DNA of 64,000 nucleotides from Metarhizium brunneum (taxonomy: Eukaryota; Ascomycota; Sordariomycetes; Hypocreales; Clavicipitaceae). Below, in pieces: positions 1-11,497 of the stretch. Under the pieces are notes generated by a model. It was not told the origin of the DNA and searched no databases. It worked only from the letters and a program-made list of their open reading frames with translations. The DNA lies in NCBI RefSeq assembly GCF_013426205.1, contig NC_089423.1, positions 6,944,001 to 7,008,000 on the forward strand, read 5' to 3'. Position numbers and translations under genes: made by a program. Positions within the stretch are counted from its first letter, which is position 1. Every line of letters begins with the position of its first letter.

Positions 1-1961
1 AAGAGGCGGGCCAAGTTCGTTGAGACACGGACGTCATGCTGACCTGTGACCGTAGCGGCGGCGACCTCGGACGCGCACGAACTGGTTTCTTTTGGTAAAA
101 TTGCAAATACTATGAAGGGCACTGGGTGACGCCACGAGTGGACATGATTGGTCTTATTCTTGTCCAAAGCTCTCCCATGCTCTGCAAGTCATCTACTCGG
201 TACATCTCAGTACTTTGTGCGGTTGCTGTTGCTCCGTGAAGCTCATGCGCCTCATGGTTCCGTCATGGCTTAGCAATTCGAGGGCCTTCTTATCCAAGCT
301 ACTCCGTATACATGTGAGAATGGAAGAATGGGAGAATGGGAGATTGGTTCCACCAGGATGAGCAGCCATGGCCGCCACCGTAGTCCCGACTGGAAGCCTT
401 TGCACCGCGCAACAATGTGTACAGAATACTATGGCTGACCTTGTTTCTTGGGGTCCAGCTTGAAGCCGATGGGGAGAGCAGCACAATATCAAGGGCTGGG
501 GCTCAATAGAAACGAGGGAGCAGGGATGCGACGGCAAGCCCATGTGCTGGTGCCCTGGGAGGCATCAAGCAACGCCACGCAACGGGGATGGCACACCTCC
601 TTGTTGCGCCCCTCAGCGCCCCGGGTAATGCTTGTTTTTGCTCTTCATGATGCAAGCGCAGCTGCTTATGCTCCGTCATTCATGGCAAATATTGTCTCTG
701 TCTCCGCGGACGGTGGAAGCTGGCAACTACGGAGTACATCATCATGACTCCGAAGAGGGCCATGGCAATGGCCTCATTCTCTGCCCACGCTGCTCCGTCG
801 TCGGGCCTGAACCATGTAATTGCAGCTTACTCCAACACACGATACGCATCTCAGCTCGACTGTCTGGGGGTTGCTTCACCTTGCTAGGCAGCAGCTTTCG
901 AGCCTGGCAATAGCCTGACATGGCTTTCATTCCGTACAGTAGTCAATCAGCCATCGAGTTGGGTTTTCCTCGTCTCTTCCCCACTCGAGGCGTGCTTACT
1001 GACGCTAGTGCCGACAATGCCGTTCATCGAGAGACTTGGCAACTTTGAAGGGTCTGGTTCATGTTGTGGAGTAGACAACAACGTGCCAGCCCGTGTCCGG
1101 GGATTTCAACCTCATCTCTTGGCATCTCTCTGCTCCGGCTGCTCGCGACTATGCAAAGCACTACTACGTATAACTGCTCCCGTTTACCACCGTGACCGCG
1201 ATGAGAATGGCGCAGCTGGCTACCGGGCCATCCCATGGTCAGCTCTTCCTTGCTTTTGCCCACTCCGCCCTTCCTCCAACACCAAACTCCGAAAAGCCAC
1301 AGGACCTGGCCGAAATGCTGCTGCCTAATGTTCTGTGTGTGCATGTTGGTGCGAGTTCGTCTTTGTTTGACGACGCCTGGGGTGACACGAGAGGCACCAG
1401 TTCAACGGCAGCCACCGGCGCGGCACACGGGCAGCTTCAAGCAAAGTTTACTCCGTGGTTGCCCACAGCACCTACGAGTTGCGACCAGTTGGGCATCACG
1501 CCTCGAATCTCACCCGTGCTGGTCATGTGGCCGGGATGCCTGCCATGGCACCACTTGCGGCCCCTGCTGCAGGCTGACGGACTAGCAAAACCCGTGGGGG
1601 TGTGGCCTGCGATGCCGTTTTATAGGTCCAACTGCCGTTGTATCACAGGAGGGCTTGGCTCAATCTGGATGGGGAACTGGTGCAACAATAAAAGTTGGGT
1701 TGTTGCTGGAAAATCTCGCGCCCTCCGCACCCCCCCCATGCAGCCACCTGCGTGATGTGGCGTCGCGTTTAATAAAGAGCCATCATGTACGCAGTACCGA
1801 GTAAGACGCGGAAATATAACATCGAGTCTAGTTGCTTTACCTTGCTCCCGGTCCCCTTGGCGGGTTTCTTTTCTTTCCGTGACTGCTGAATCAGATAGCA
1901 TCGCCAACCCGACCGCCCTCCTCAACTCACCACGCTGTTGGCACAAGACGAGCATTTCGCC
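1..1961. other. Gene-free stretch upstream of the sugar porter
   Basis: No recognisable gene is seen on either strand. The open frames here are short, overlap each other on both strands, lack domain-like sequence and do not join into a plausible spliced gene. Short ACTCCGTA-like words recur (around 300, 730, 930). The last few hundred bases must hold the promoter of the sugar porter that starts at 1962. Confidence 0.55.
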
Positions 1962-4410
1962 ATGGCTTCTGATGCCCCGGAAAAGGCCGTAGTGGTCGAT
2001 GAGTACGTACTGACCATGTTGTCCGGCTTGCTGTCCATGGATTCCGTCTTGTTGACACGCAGGCCAGGAGTGCCGATCACGCCGTTGGCAAGGAAGGCTC
2101 GCACCGAAGGCGAGTGAGCCTGGTTGCAAACGTCGAGGGCGAAATCGAGAACCCCCTGAGGGACATTTCTCGCGCCGAGCTTCTTGAAAAGGTCAACCGG
2201 TTCCACAAGGACAAAGAGCTGCCCGAGGACATCCTCCCGCTCCTGAGGAAGGGCGCGCTCGTCGCGCAGAACCCTGCCGACTTTGAGGCCATTGAAGACC
2301 TGGACGAGTCTGACAAGATTGCTCTCCGCGAGGAGACCACCCACAGATGGAAGCAGCCTTGGCCCTTGTACTACACCATCATCCTCAACTCGATTGCGGC
2401 CGCCATCCAGGGGTGGGATCAGGTAAGAGTGACCGCTTGGCGCAGCCGTGCCGCCCGCCGTGCTTCCACGACAAGACCGAGACTAATGTGCATGACTGGC
2501 AGACTGGTTCCAACGGAGCCAATTTGAGCTTTCCGCAGGCCTTGGGAATTCCTGACAGCGCAGGTTCCTCGTGCGGTCCGGTAGCCAACGAAGGGGAATG
2601 CGCCAAGAATAGCTGGATCGTTGGCTTCGTAAATGCCATGCCATACATTACAATTTGTCTCTTGTAAGTCATTGAGCCAGGTGATGAAAAGTGCGCCGTC
2701 GACCTAATGCGTCGGCAAAACATTATAGTGCCGGTTGGATCTCCGACCCCTTGAACGACTTGCTCGGCCGCCGTGGCGTCATCTTCATCGCCGCCATCTT
2801 CTCCCTGCTCGCGCCTTTTGGTATGGGCCTATCGCAGACTTGGGGAGAGCTCGCAGTCTGCAGGTAAGCTCTCGCAGGGCTCAGACACACCTGTTCCTCT
2901 CTAACTCTGCACGACAGAATGCTGCTCGGCATCGGCATGGGTCTGAAGGAGGTGACGGTGCCCGTGTTCTCCGCCGAGAACTCGCCCGCCATCATCCGCG
3001 GCGGTCTCGTCATGTCGTGGCAGATGTGGACGGCCTTTGGTACGTTTTCAGGCTCTCTCTTTTTGTGCGACGGGAGCACGACACTGACAGCCCGCCCCCT
3101 GGTCAGGAATCTTCCTCGGTACGTGCGCCAACTTGGCGGTTGGCAAAACCGGCGACATCGCCTGGCGCCTGCAGTTTGCGTCGGCCTTTATCCCGGCCGT
3201 TCCCCTCGTCATTGGCGTCTTCTTCTGCCCCGAGAGTCCCCGGTGGTGTCTCAAGAAGAAGCGGTATAACCAGGCGTGGAAGTCGCTCCTCCGGCTCCGA
3301 AACACGCCCATGCAAGCCGCCAGAGACTTGTTCTACATCAACTGCTTGCTGGAGCAGGAGGTTGAACTCGTCAAGGAGTCTGGTCTCAAGGTGACGAGCA
3401 ACGTCTTTACCCGATTCGTCGAGCTATTCACCATCCCGCGCATCCGGCGCGCCACCTGGGCGTCTGGCATCGTCATGATTGCGCAGCAAATGTGCGGAAG
3501 TACGTGGGCCGCACTCCATCCCCTTGATGTAAATCCGCAGCAAAAGCTAACCTGGGCGTCGTTTCGCTGCAGTAAACATCATTGCCTTTTACAGCAGCAC
3601 CATTTTCAAGCAAAGCGGCATCGATGACTACACTGCTCTCTGGGCGAGCTTCGGCTTCGGCCTCATCAACTTCCTCTTTGCCTGGCCGGCCGTGTGGACA
3701 ATCGACACGTTTGGCCGCCGTGCGCTGTTGCTCTTTACGTTTCCCAACATGTTTTGGGCACTTCTCGGTATGTAACTGACACGGGCGCGCGCACCCCGAA
3801 CCCTCATGCTGACCGTGGAATGCTTTGCGTAGTCGCCGGTCTCTGTTACCTGATCGACAAGGGCGTTGAAAACAGCACGGCACGAATCGCCTCCGTCGCC
3901 ACCTTTGTCTATCTGTTTGCCGCGTTTTATTCCCCCGGTACGTGTGCCACTAGAGAGAGAGCCCTCCTAGGCCTGGAAATGAAAGACGGCTGACAAGAGT
4001 CTTTAGGCGAGGGTCCTGTGCCCTTCATGTACTCGGCAGAAGTGTTTCCCCTGTCCCATCGCGAGGTCGGCATGTCGTGGGCCGTGGCGACAAACAACTT
4101 TTGGGCTTCGGTGCTTTCGCTCACCTTCCCGCGCATGCTGAGTGCCATGACGCCCACGGGCGCATTTGGGTTTTACGCGGGCCTGAACCTCGTGGCTCTT
4201 GTGTTCATCTTCCTGTTCGTTCCCGAGACGAAGCAAAAGACTCTGGAGGAGCTCGATTACGTCTTTGCCGTGCCTGACCGCACGCACGCCAAGTATCAGC
4301 TCGGGACCGTGCTTCCTTGGTGGTTCAGGAGGTGGTTCCTCTGGCGCCGAAACGAGACATGCCCGCCCCTGTACCACGAGGCCAAGCAGCGGACTACGGA
4401 AAAGGCCTGA
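1962..4410 (+). CDS. MFS sugar porter family transporter
   Basis: Plasma-membrane proton-coupled sugar transporter of the major facilitator superfamily, sugar porter group. Nine exons: 1962-2002, 2068-2422, 2503-2663, 2729-2863, 2918-3039, 3107-3499, 3573-3767, 3833-3937 and 4007-4410. All introns are GT-AG and total coding length is 1911 nt (636 aa). Visible family motifs are the cytoplasmic loop [14 protein letters not shown] after helix 6, [14 protein letters not shown] in helix 7, a second FGRR loop, and [12 protein letters not shown] after helix 12. The roughly 100-residue hydrophilic N-terminus before the first helix is longer than in hexose carriers and is seen in oligosaccharide or inositol-type fungal porters, so the substrate is open. 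The start was chosen because a short first exon joins in frame by a 65-nt intron. No neighbour indicates its substrate. Confidence 0.92.
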
Positions 4411-5881
4411 GTTTCAATGTTGGCAGCATCACTCGCTCCAGAGGGGGCGTGTGGCCCATCTGGGGGGAGTGAAGAAGAGGGAGAACCGGATCGCCAGAGT
4501 GGGATTCGTGTGCTTTGTATCCATTCGCTGCGTTGCCGACATGGCGGGTTTTTGAAGATATCCCAGTGTCTTTGGGCTCTTTGTATTTTTGTCGATTCTG
4601 CCTGTAGCCACTCGCTTCAGGTCGTTGGTGTAGTTTGAAACCATTGACCTGTGAATTGAAATGGTTCTGCTCATTCTGTGGAGGGTGTCACGTGATCTCG
4701 TCAAGGCACACAGCCTCGCGTGTGCACCTTATTCTTCCGGCCTTTTTCTTAGGCCTTGCCAGATTATCGGAATAGAGTCTGGTATGATTTTGCCATGCTT
4801 GCCTTTGCATTGAGCCCTTGCCTACATTCCGTCGATGTTGACCAACGCATTCACAAGCGGAGCTGGCCATTATCCAGCACGCAATAAACAACTTGCGCAT
4901 TTTACCATTCGTGCTAAAGGGAAATCGGAGACGTTTACCATCGACAGGGTGCCACGTCGCTGCGCTTCACAAAAGTTCAGTGTCCCGCGCACGCGAGGTT
5001 GGTCTGTAGCTCAGGTCGGCAGGTCGATGGGGAGCCGCAGATAAGAATCTGACTGCCCCGAGCGACTAGTTATGTAATCGAATGCAGGCCAGGGAACTAT
5101 TGAGGCTGTAAGGCGTAGTTTCTTTGCAGCCTTCCTCGTTGAGAATAGTCCAAGAGCACATGCACGACCACCAGACGTACCGCAGGGGAGACGCCCCCAG
5201 TGCCACAATGATGCCGAAGCTCCGAATCTCTTGGCCAGAAAAGGATGCCGTATTCGGTAATACCTCGCTGGCGCCGACGACAGCTTTGGGAACTGGTGGC
5301 TTGGCGAACCAGAGGTATAACGCTGCTCAACACCAACACACTGTTCCGTCAAGCCATCTGCCGCCATCTCCGAGCCGAAAGACAACTTGTCCGTCGAAAA
5401 CAGCGGCCTTGTTTCCCTGGCCCGGAGACGACCGACCACCGACGACCTCGAGGTCCTGCTCTTCGGCACTGCCGTCCTTTCGGGGACAGCTACGGTTGAG
5501 CGTCGACGCCGGGCCAAGTGTATTCGAGCAAACTGGGGTTGCGCTCGGCACCTGCCGGATGTGGATGATGCCATGGAGCACAACATCTTTGAACAGAGGC
5601 GTAGGGCAGAACGGAGGGCTCGAGTCGGCAGACGTCCTTGCTGGCCTTGCCGCAGGCGCCACCCCTGATGTAACGGTAAGTCCCGTCACTCGGTTGAAGC
5701 CGTTCCGCAAATGATAAGGATAAACGCTCGGGCAGGGCTAAAAGAAGAAGGTGACGGTGAAGGTCAATTCGGCTAGGCATGGTCATCACGAAACCGCAAG
5801 TGTATTTAAGACTGCTCGTGAGTATGGCCTTTTCTCTTTCGCCCCAGGGGTTTGGCCGTCCAAGAAACACCAGGCTCTTTC
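4411..5881. other. Intergenic region before the sedolisin gene
   Basis: No gene can be supported. Overlapping open frames lie on both strands between about 5010 and 5715 (the longest is 196 codons), but none resembles a known family and no splicing improves them. The region also holds one copy of a short dispersed repeat (4766-4817). The proximal part upstream of 5882 should contain the sedolisin promoter; TATTTAAG lies near 5801. Confidence 0.5.
4766..4817 (+). repeat. Short dispersed repeat, copy 1
   Basis: About 50 bp that match 37890-37938 with few differences and a 4-base gap. Both share the starting word ATCGGAATAGAG and a later TGATTTTGC and TTGCCTTT. Similarity appears to continue weakly on both sides (a CACGTGATC-like word upstream, TTGCGCAT downstream). 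Both copies lie near the 3' end of an MFS sugar porter gene. Probably a remnant of an old mobile or duplicated element. Confidence 0.5.
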
Positions 5882-7630
5882 ATGATAATAACAATGCCTT
5901 TGTTAGTCGCAGTTTTGGCCGGGCTGTTGAGCGGTGCCAGTGCCGCCGCCAACCTCGTCCAACACGAGCGTGTCCCCCAACTGCCGCAAGGATGGGCCCG
6001 GATGGACGCCTCGCTCGACCCGGACCGGCCCTTCAGACTGTCCATTGCCCTGAGACAGCCCGAGATTCACCGCCTGGCCTCCAAGTTTGCCCGCGGCTCC
6101 GGCCACCTCTCCCTGGACGAGGTCCGTACGCTGCGGGCGCCCGACCCGAAAGACGCCGCCGCCGTCGTCGACTGGCTCCGTGAAAACGGCGTCCACGACA
6201 CCGTGACAAAGGACGACTGGATCCACGTCAACACGACCGTCAGCACCGCCGAGAGCCTGCTCAACACCCAGCTGCAGCGCTACTCGTTTGACGGCAAGGT
6301 GTCCATGGTCCGGGCCCGAGAGTACTCGGTGCCGTCGCACCTCTCCGACGCCATCAGCTTCATCAACCCCATCTCCAACTTCATGACGCCGCTGCGGGAG
6401 CCCATGACGCCCCTGCCCGCCCAGGACGCGCGCGACCGACGCGCGACCGCCGCTTGCTCCGGCACCGTGACGCCCAAGTGCCTGCGCCAGCTGTACAACA
6501 TGCACTACAAGGCCCCCGGCAACTCGTCCGAGGTCCGCCTCGGGGTGAGCGGCTACCTCGAGCAGCACTCCAACCACGCGGACGTCCGGGACTTCCTCCG
6601 GCAGCAGGTCCCGGAGCTCCCCCGCTACGACTTCAAGGTGGAGCTGGTCAACGGCGGCACCGACCCCCAGAAACCGCCCACGGCCGGCAGCGAGGCCCAG
6701 CTCGACCTCGAGTACGTCATGGGTCTCGGCTTCCCGTCCCAGGTCACCTACTACGCGACCGGCGGCCGCGGCGAGAAGATTGGCGACGACGGCAAGCCCG
6801 TCACGGGCAAGAAGCTCGACAACGAGCCCTACCTCGAGTTCATCCAGGCGCTGCTCGACAAGCCCGACGACGAGGTGCCGCACGTGCTGTCCGTGTCCTA
6901 CGGCGACGACGAGCTGTCGGTGCCCCGGCCCTACGCCGAGCGCGTCTGCGGCATGCTCGGCCTCCTGACCAAGCGCGGCACCTCCATCATCCACTCGTCC
7001 GGGGACGGCGGCTCGGCCGGCGGCCGCGTGGGCAACTGCCGCACCAAGGACGGCACCAACAAAAAGGTCACCATGTCCACGTTTCCCGCGTCGTGTCCGT
7101 GGGTGACGGCCGTGGGCGCCACCTCCAACATCGCCGAGCCCCCCTCCGGCGCGAGCTTCAGCTCCGGCGGCTTCTCCCAGTACTTTGAGCGGCCCGCGTG
7201 GCAGGCGGCCGCCGTGGACAAATACGTCGAGGAGATCAACGGCCACCTGGACGGGTACTACAACGCCAGCATGAGGGCCGTGCCGGACATCTCGGCCGTG
7301 GGGACCAACTTCCGGGTGATTGTTGGCGCCCGCCGTAAGCTCATCGAGGGCACCAGCGCGAGCGCGCCCGTCTTCGCAGCCATGATCTCCCTCATCAACG
7401 ATGCCCGCCTGAGAAAGGGGAAGCCCTCGCTGGGGTGGCTCAACGAGATCTTGTACTCGGACAAGGTGACCTCTCTGCTGCAGGACATCACCAAGGGCCA
7501 GAGCTACTCGTGCACCTGGGACAAGGTCAGCCCCGGTGGCTGGCCGGCCAAGCAGGGATGGGACGCAATCACCGGCCTCGGCGTGCCAAACGACTTTGCC
7601 AAGTTCCTCGAGGTTCTCGAGGACGTGTGA
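5882..7630 (+). CDS. Secreted sedolisin (S53) serine-carboxyl protease, tripeptidyl-peptidase type
   Basis: Extracellular acid peptidase made as a prepro-protein, 582 aa, no intron. Residues 1-21 form a signal peptide (hydrophobic PLLVAVLAGLL ending ASA). Residues about 30-180 are the pro-kumamolisin activation domain. The catalytic domain carries the Glu and Asp of the S53 triad in GSEAQLDLEY (E271, D275), the oxyanion Asp in SSGDGG (about 374), and the nucleophile Ser in GTSASAP (about 492). A C-terminal calcium-site region is recognisable at WDAITGLGVPN. An upstream in-frame ATG at 5852 would add ten residues before the signal peptide, so the ATG at 5882 (or 5894) is preferred. Likely role: protein breakdown for nutrition, removing tripeptides at low pH. 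Family assignment is secure; exact specificity is not. Confidence 0.93.
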   Translation: MIITMPLLVAVLAGLLSGASAAANLVQHERVPQLPQGWARMDASLDPDRPFRLSIALRQPEIHRLASKFARGSGHLSLDEVRTLRAPDPKDAAAVVDWLRENGVHDTVTKDDWIHVNTTVSTAESLLNTQLQRYSFDGKVSMVRAREYSVPSHLSDAISFINPISNFMTPLREPMTPLPAQDARDRRATAACSGTVTPKCLRQLYNMHYKAPGNSSEVRLGVSGYLEQHSNHADVRDFLRQQVPELPRYDFKVELVNGGTDPQKPPTAGSEAQLDLEYVMGLGFPSQVTYYATGGRGEKIGDDGKPVTGKKLDNEPYLEFIQALLDKPDDEVPHVLSVSYGDDELSVPRPYAERVCGMLGLLTKRGTSIIHSSGDGGSAGGRVGNCRTKDGTNKKVTMSTFPASCPWVTAVGATSNIAEPPSGASFSSGGFSQYFERPAWQAAAVDKYVEEINGHLDGYYNASMRAVPDISAVGTNFRVIVGARRKLIEGTSASAPVFAAMISLINDARLRKGKPSLGWLNEILYSDKVTSLLQDITKGQSYSCTWDKVSPGGWPAKQGWDAITGLGVPNDFAKFLEVLEDV

Positions 7631-7786
7631 TGGCTACGGAGGAGAGATGCAGTGAATTTGTAAGAAAAAAAAACGTAGTAATGCCAGTTCTCTAATTTGC
7701 CACCATGCCATCGTCTTATGCATATATGTAAATCTATGTAATGTACACGCTCCATGTGATTTATATGAACAAACCTCCCGACTCTC

Positions 7787-9328
7787 TCAACTTGATCGGC
7801 AGGCAAATGGGCTGTGAGCCGAGCCGTCATTCGTCTCTTTGATCTGCGAAAAAACCAAGTTAGCCCACTGAACAAGCGCGCAAAAAAAAGGCGAGCGGGC
7901 TTTTTCCAGACTTACAATATCAACAATGGTGGAATAGGTGCCGGCAACAAGCGTCACGGCGCCAATGACGAATGCCACGATGCTGCCGAGGCTGATGAGC
8001 AGATTCCGCCCGGAATACCACTTTCCCTGGCAAAGCAGCTTGAACCACATGATGGCGGGGATCCAAAACGAGAAGCCCGACACAAAAAGCGCCGACGCCA
8101 GGGAGAGCAGGTCGGAAAAGATGGGAATGGCCTCGGCAATAACCCACGCAACGATGGTGAAGACGGTAACGAGGCCGATCCACGACGCCCAGCCCCGCGG
8201 CGTCTTGATGTACCGCAGGACCGAGTTCTTGAACATGCGGCCGTGGATGTAGCGGAGGGCCACGGTCGAGTTGATGGAGCCCGAGATGAAAATGACGGGC
8301 AGCGCGACGCCAAACGCAATCTTGGAGATGAGCGGCCCCGCCGACAAGAGGGCGGGCGACTGGACCGAGGGGCCGATAAAGGCGTAGCACAGGGCGCCGG
8401 TGAGGGTGTAGATGGCAATCTGGATCAGGCCCGAGGCCCAGATGGACTTCATGTAGTCGGTGGGCGTGTGCATCTCGTCCATGAAGGAGAACTGGCCGAT
8501 GGCGAAGCTAAAGGCAAAGATGATGTTGCTCACGGCCACAAACGCCTGCGAGAAGGTCACGCCCTCCTTGGGCCAGGCCGACCACCCGACGCCCGACAGG
8601 CCACCGGGCCCGTCACGCGCCTGGATGCCCGTGGCGATGATGGTGATGCCGACGGCGGCCACAATGGACCCAAAGTCAATGTAGCCCAGGATGGCGACCT
8701 CGGTGAAGGACGGCGGGATGGCCAGGATCAGCAGGATGATGGCCGACACCGCCGAGAAGACAATGGAGCAGGTGCGGCCGTCGTTGAGGTCGCTGAGCGC
8801 GATGCTGCCCGTGAGGGCGTGCGACCCGACCACCATGACCAGCTCGAGCACCAGCGCCGCGCCAAACACCTCGTAGCCGAACCGGCCCAGCAGCAGCCTG
8901 CCGGCGTCGGCGTAGCTGGCCGTCTCCGGGTACTTGAGCTTGACCTGGCCGACGAGCCAGCTCGTGAAGATGGCAATGGAGCCCAGCGTGATGGTGAGGA
9001 AGACGCCGGGAAACATGCCCAGCGTGTGGTATGCGGCCGGCAGGCTGAGGGCGCCCAGGGCCACGGCCTCGACAATGGTGACGACGGCGAGCCGCTTCCA
9101 TCCCAGGCGGTGGAAATGGGCGTTGCCCGCGGCCGCGATCTGCTTCAGGCGGTCCTGGTCCATTTCCTCGCTCGTCTCGCCAAAGATGTCGGTGTCGGCC
9201 AGGCCCAGCGGATGGCTTGGGGACGGCGCCGGTGGCGTCGCGGCTGAAGGCTTCCCGGAGTCGGCGCTGGCCTTGACGGCGGCAGTGGCAGTTGCAGGCG
9301 CAGGGGTGCTGGTGATTTGCTCAGCCAT
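7787..9328 (-). CDS. Amino-acid transporter, AAAP family (Mtr-like neutral/aromatic amino-acid permease)
   Basis: Eleven-helix amino-acid/proton symporter of the plasma membrane, 489 aa, similar to Neurospora Mtr-type permeases. The N-terminus (about 60 residues rich in Ala, Pro, Ser, Thr) is cytoplasmic. The first helix has the family signature VEAVALGALSLPAAYHTLG, and hydrophobic segments follow regularly to the C-terminus. One intron (7844-7915, 72 nt, GTAAGT...CAG) separates a last exon of 18 codons ending in a short Cys-containing tail that resembles relatives. The intron has no in-frame stop and is a multiple of three, so an unspliced reading is also open. The ATG at 9328 was chosen over 9364 because homologues start close to MAEQ. 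The 3' end faces the sedolisin gene 157 bp away (convergent). Confidence 0.9.
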   Translation of the reverse strand: MAEQITSTPAPATATAAVKASADSGKPSAATPPAPSPSHPLGLADTDIFGETSEEMDQDRLKQIAAAGNAHFHRLGWKRLAVVTIVEAVALGALSLPAAYHTLGMFPGVFLTITLGSIAIFTSWLVGQVKLKYPETASYADAGRLLLGRFGYEVFGAALVLELVMVVGSHALTGSIALSDLNDGRTCSIVFSAVSAIILLILAIPPSFTEVAILGYIDFGSIVAAVGITIIATGIQARDGPGGLSGVGWSAWPKEGVTFSQAFVAVSNIIFAFSFAIGQFSFMDEMHTPTDYMKSIWASGLIQIAIYTLTGALCYAFIGPSVQSPALLSAGPLISKIAFGVALPVIFISGSINSTVALRYIHGRMFKNSVLRYIKTPRGWASWIGLVTVFTIVAWVIAEAIPIFSDLLSLASALFVSGFSFWIPAIMWFKLLCQGKWYSGRNLLISLGSIVAFVIGAVTLVAGTYSTIVDIVSLEKARSPFFCALVQWANLVFSQIKETNDGSAHSPFACRSS

Positions 9329-11497
9329 GATGGGCAGAGAATTTTCGAGAAGGGTGGCGGGCAAAAGAGGCTTCGAGAGAAACGATCCTCAACCCAGCGG
9401 CAAGGAGGAAGCAGCTTTGGGAGCCAGGCTAGGTTGGGAGAGACGCCGACACATCTTTAAAAAGACTGGGCGCGACGAACAAATGTCAATTTGCCCGAGG
9501 GTCTCCCGTTATCTAAAGGGCGTGAAGAATTTTCTGAGAGGGCCGTGGAAAGCCGAGTCATGGAGACTCCATGTTGGCAGAGATAGCGGATGGGCAGGGG
9601 GGTGTGGCGCGTGTTCTGGGCCAGATGGATGGGATAGGCGCATTTTCGGCTGTTTTTGTGCAAAGAGAGGGAAGGGGGGTAAAGTAAAAGGAGAGAGAGA
9701 AAAAGAGAGTAGACAAATTGTTGGCAAACCCAGGCCACGTTGGTGTTGATGCAGATTTTCCTCCCGCTTGTCTCTCCAAAGACGGCCGGATCTCTCCCCT
9801 CGTTTGCGGACGCAATGTGACTCTTGTTCCATCTTTGTCCCCCAACAAACCCCAACATGGAGAAGACCCCAGCTGGAGAGAATCTCGAAGAGTTTGCTCG
9901 TGGTCCCATGTAGGTCCACATCATCTGTAGCAACGGATCCGCACTCGGATAGTAGCTTATTTCGAGAATTAGTCATGACAACGACGCGGTTGAAGATTGG
10001 TCCGTTGGCGACGGGATTCCCCTGGGTACGGCAGAGGGCATGGAGGCGTAATGAAACGAGGGCGGGTTTGCGGAGATGGACTTGATGCGAGATGTCGTCG
10101 TGGTGGTGATACGAAAGCAGCAAGACGAGGGCCCGGCTTAGCATTCCACATGAGAGCACCCGAACCGGCTACGCCTAATGGACATGTCTCACCCATTTTC
10201 TGCATGCGCCCGGCTCCCGACGACGCAGCCCCTGCCAAGATACCTGCGGCATGTCAGAGAGAGCGAAAGAGGAAACCAAACAATGCGCGTGGTTCGTACC
10301 GACTAGTGTCGACACGACCCAGACAGCAGAGCATTGTACCAGCTTGGGCCGACAACAGCCACAAGAAAAAGTCAAGGTCCATGTCGATACAAAAAAAAAA
10401 CACAAATCGGCAGTTGCGAGTTGATCTGCGGCACCGCAGCATCGAAAGCGCACAACCGTCCGGCATCTGTAGAACCTCGTCCAGTACGCCCTTTGCGCCA
10501 GGCAAATGTATCCCAACATCACACCACCGGCGAGTGCACAGCCCACTCTCTTAGTCAATGTTTTTACGCGCTGCTGCGTCGTGACCCCGACGCCGGCACG
10601 CCCACCCCTGCCAACGGCGGCTCCCCAGTGTCGAGCGGTTTGATTCCGCCGGTCCTCGAGCGGGAAATGCCTCGCCGCGTCGTCGGCAGACGGGGACAAG
10701 CGTCGTCGACATGGCCGGAGCAGCTGACGCAGTGCGCAGTGATGACGTGCACGAGACGACGGCTTCGGTCACGGCCCTGCTGCGATGCGGGACGCGCTCG
10801 GGCACGACGAACCGACAGCCGCGATCGCGAGATTGGCGGGAGACTGCTGATGCTGAGGCCGTCGTAGGAGCCTGTACTGAGCCCAGGATACGGGGCTACG
10901 GTGGAGCTGTTGCTGACGGCACGATGATTCCAGTCATTTCCTGTCTGGAAGATGCCAGCCAAGGGCATCAGCGACGGGAGACCAGCCGTGGTGTCGCCCG
11001 AAGTTGGGCCAAGCTCAGACAGTGATAGGGTTTGGCCTGATGTACAGAGTATGGAAATAAATTGGCAGGAGGGTGCCTTTTCCTCCTGGTCTGATGCACA
11101 TACACGTGACAAGGCACCACCATCACCACCAACCTGATTAAACACTTCAACTAGCGTCCGGTGGCATGGCATGCATATCGCGGCGTTCATGTCTCAACTA
11201 CAAGCCGACTCTCTTCTGGGTGCCACAGGGGAAACGCGACGCATTTCATACGTGAAAAGGGTATAATATATGATATGTAATATAGAACTGTTGTTCTGAG
11301 CTAACCAAATGCCTTTGCACGCACATACACAAAAAGAACCTCGAATACTAGATCTCGACCGTTAAAAAAAGTCATTGTACGTCAACATTCAGTCGTACGC
11401 ATCTCAAGAGAAACCGTTTTTCCCCCTCCTCTAGTCGTAAATGCCGTCCCCACCATGAGCCAAGCTCGCCCGTCTTGTTGTACACTGCCCGCCCCGT
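9329..11497. other. Intergenic region between two minus-strand genes
   Basis: About 2.2 kb without a supportable gene. Open frames on both strands at 9457-11190 overlap one another, are low in complexity, and show no domain-like sequence. CT/GA-rich tracts near 9650-9720 are upstream of the amino-acid transporter and probably belong to its promoter or 5' leader. Confidence 0.5.

Noticed and set aside
5011..5714. Possible gene upstream of the sedolisin (frames of 191, 127 and 196 codons on both strands)
   Set aside because: Three overlapping frames compete, none has recognised domains, and no splice model favours one. It remains unassigned.
5903..7246. 447-codon minus-strand open frame
   Set aside because: Antisense shadow of the sedolisin gene, caused by GC-rich third positions; composition is Val/Gly/Arg-rich with no domain-like order.
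7814..9247. 477-codon plus-strand open frame
   Set aside because: Antisense of the amino-acid transporter; the peptide is Asp/Gly/Arg-rich low complexity.
10564..11190. 208-codon minus-strand frame
   Set aside because: Overlaps plus-strand frames of similar size, with no domain-like sequence or splice support.
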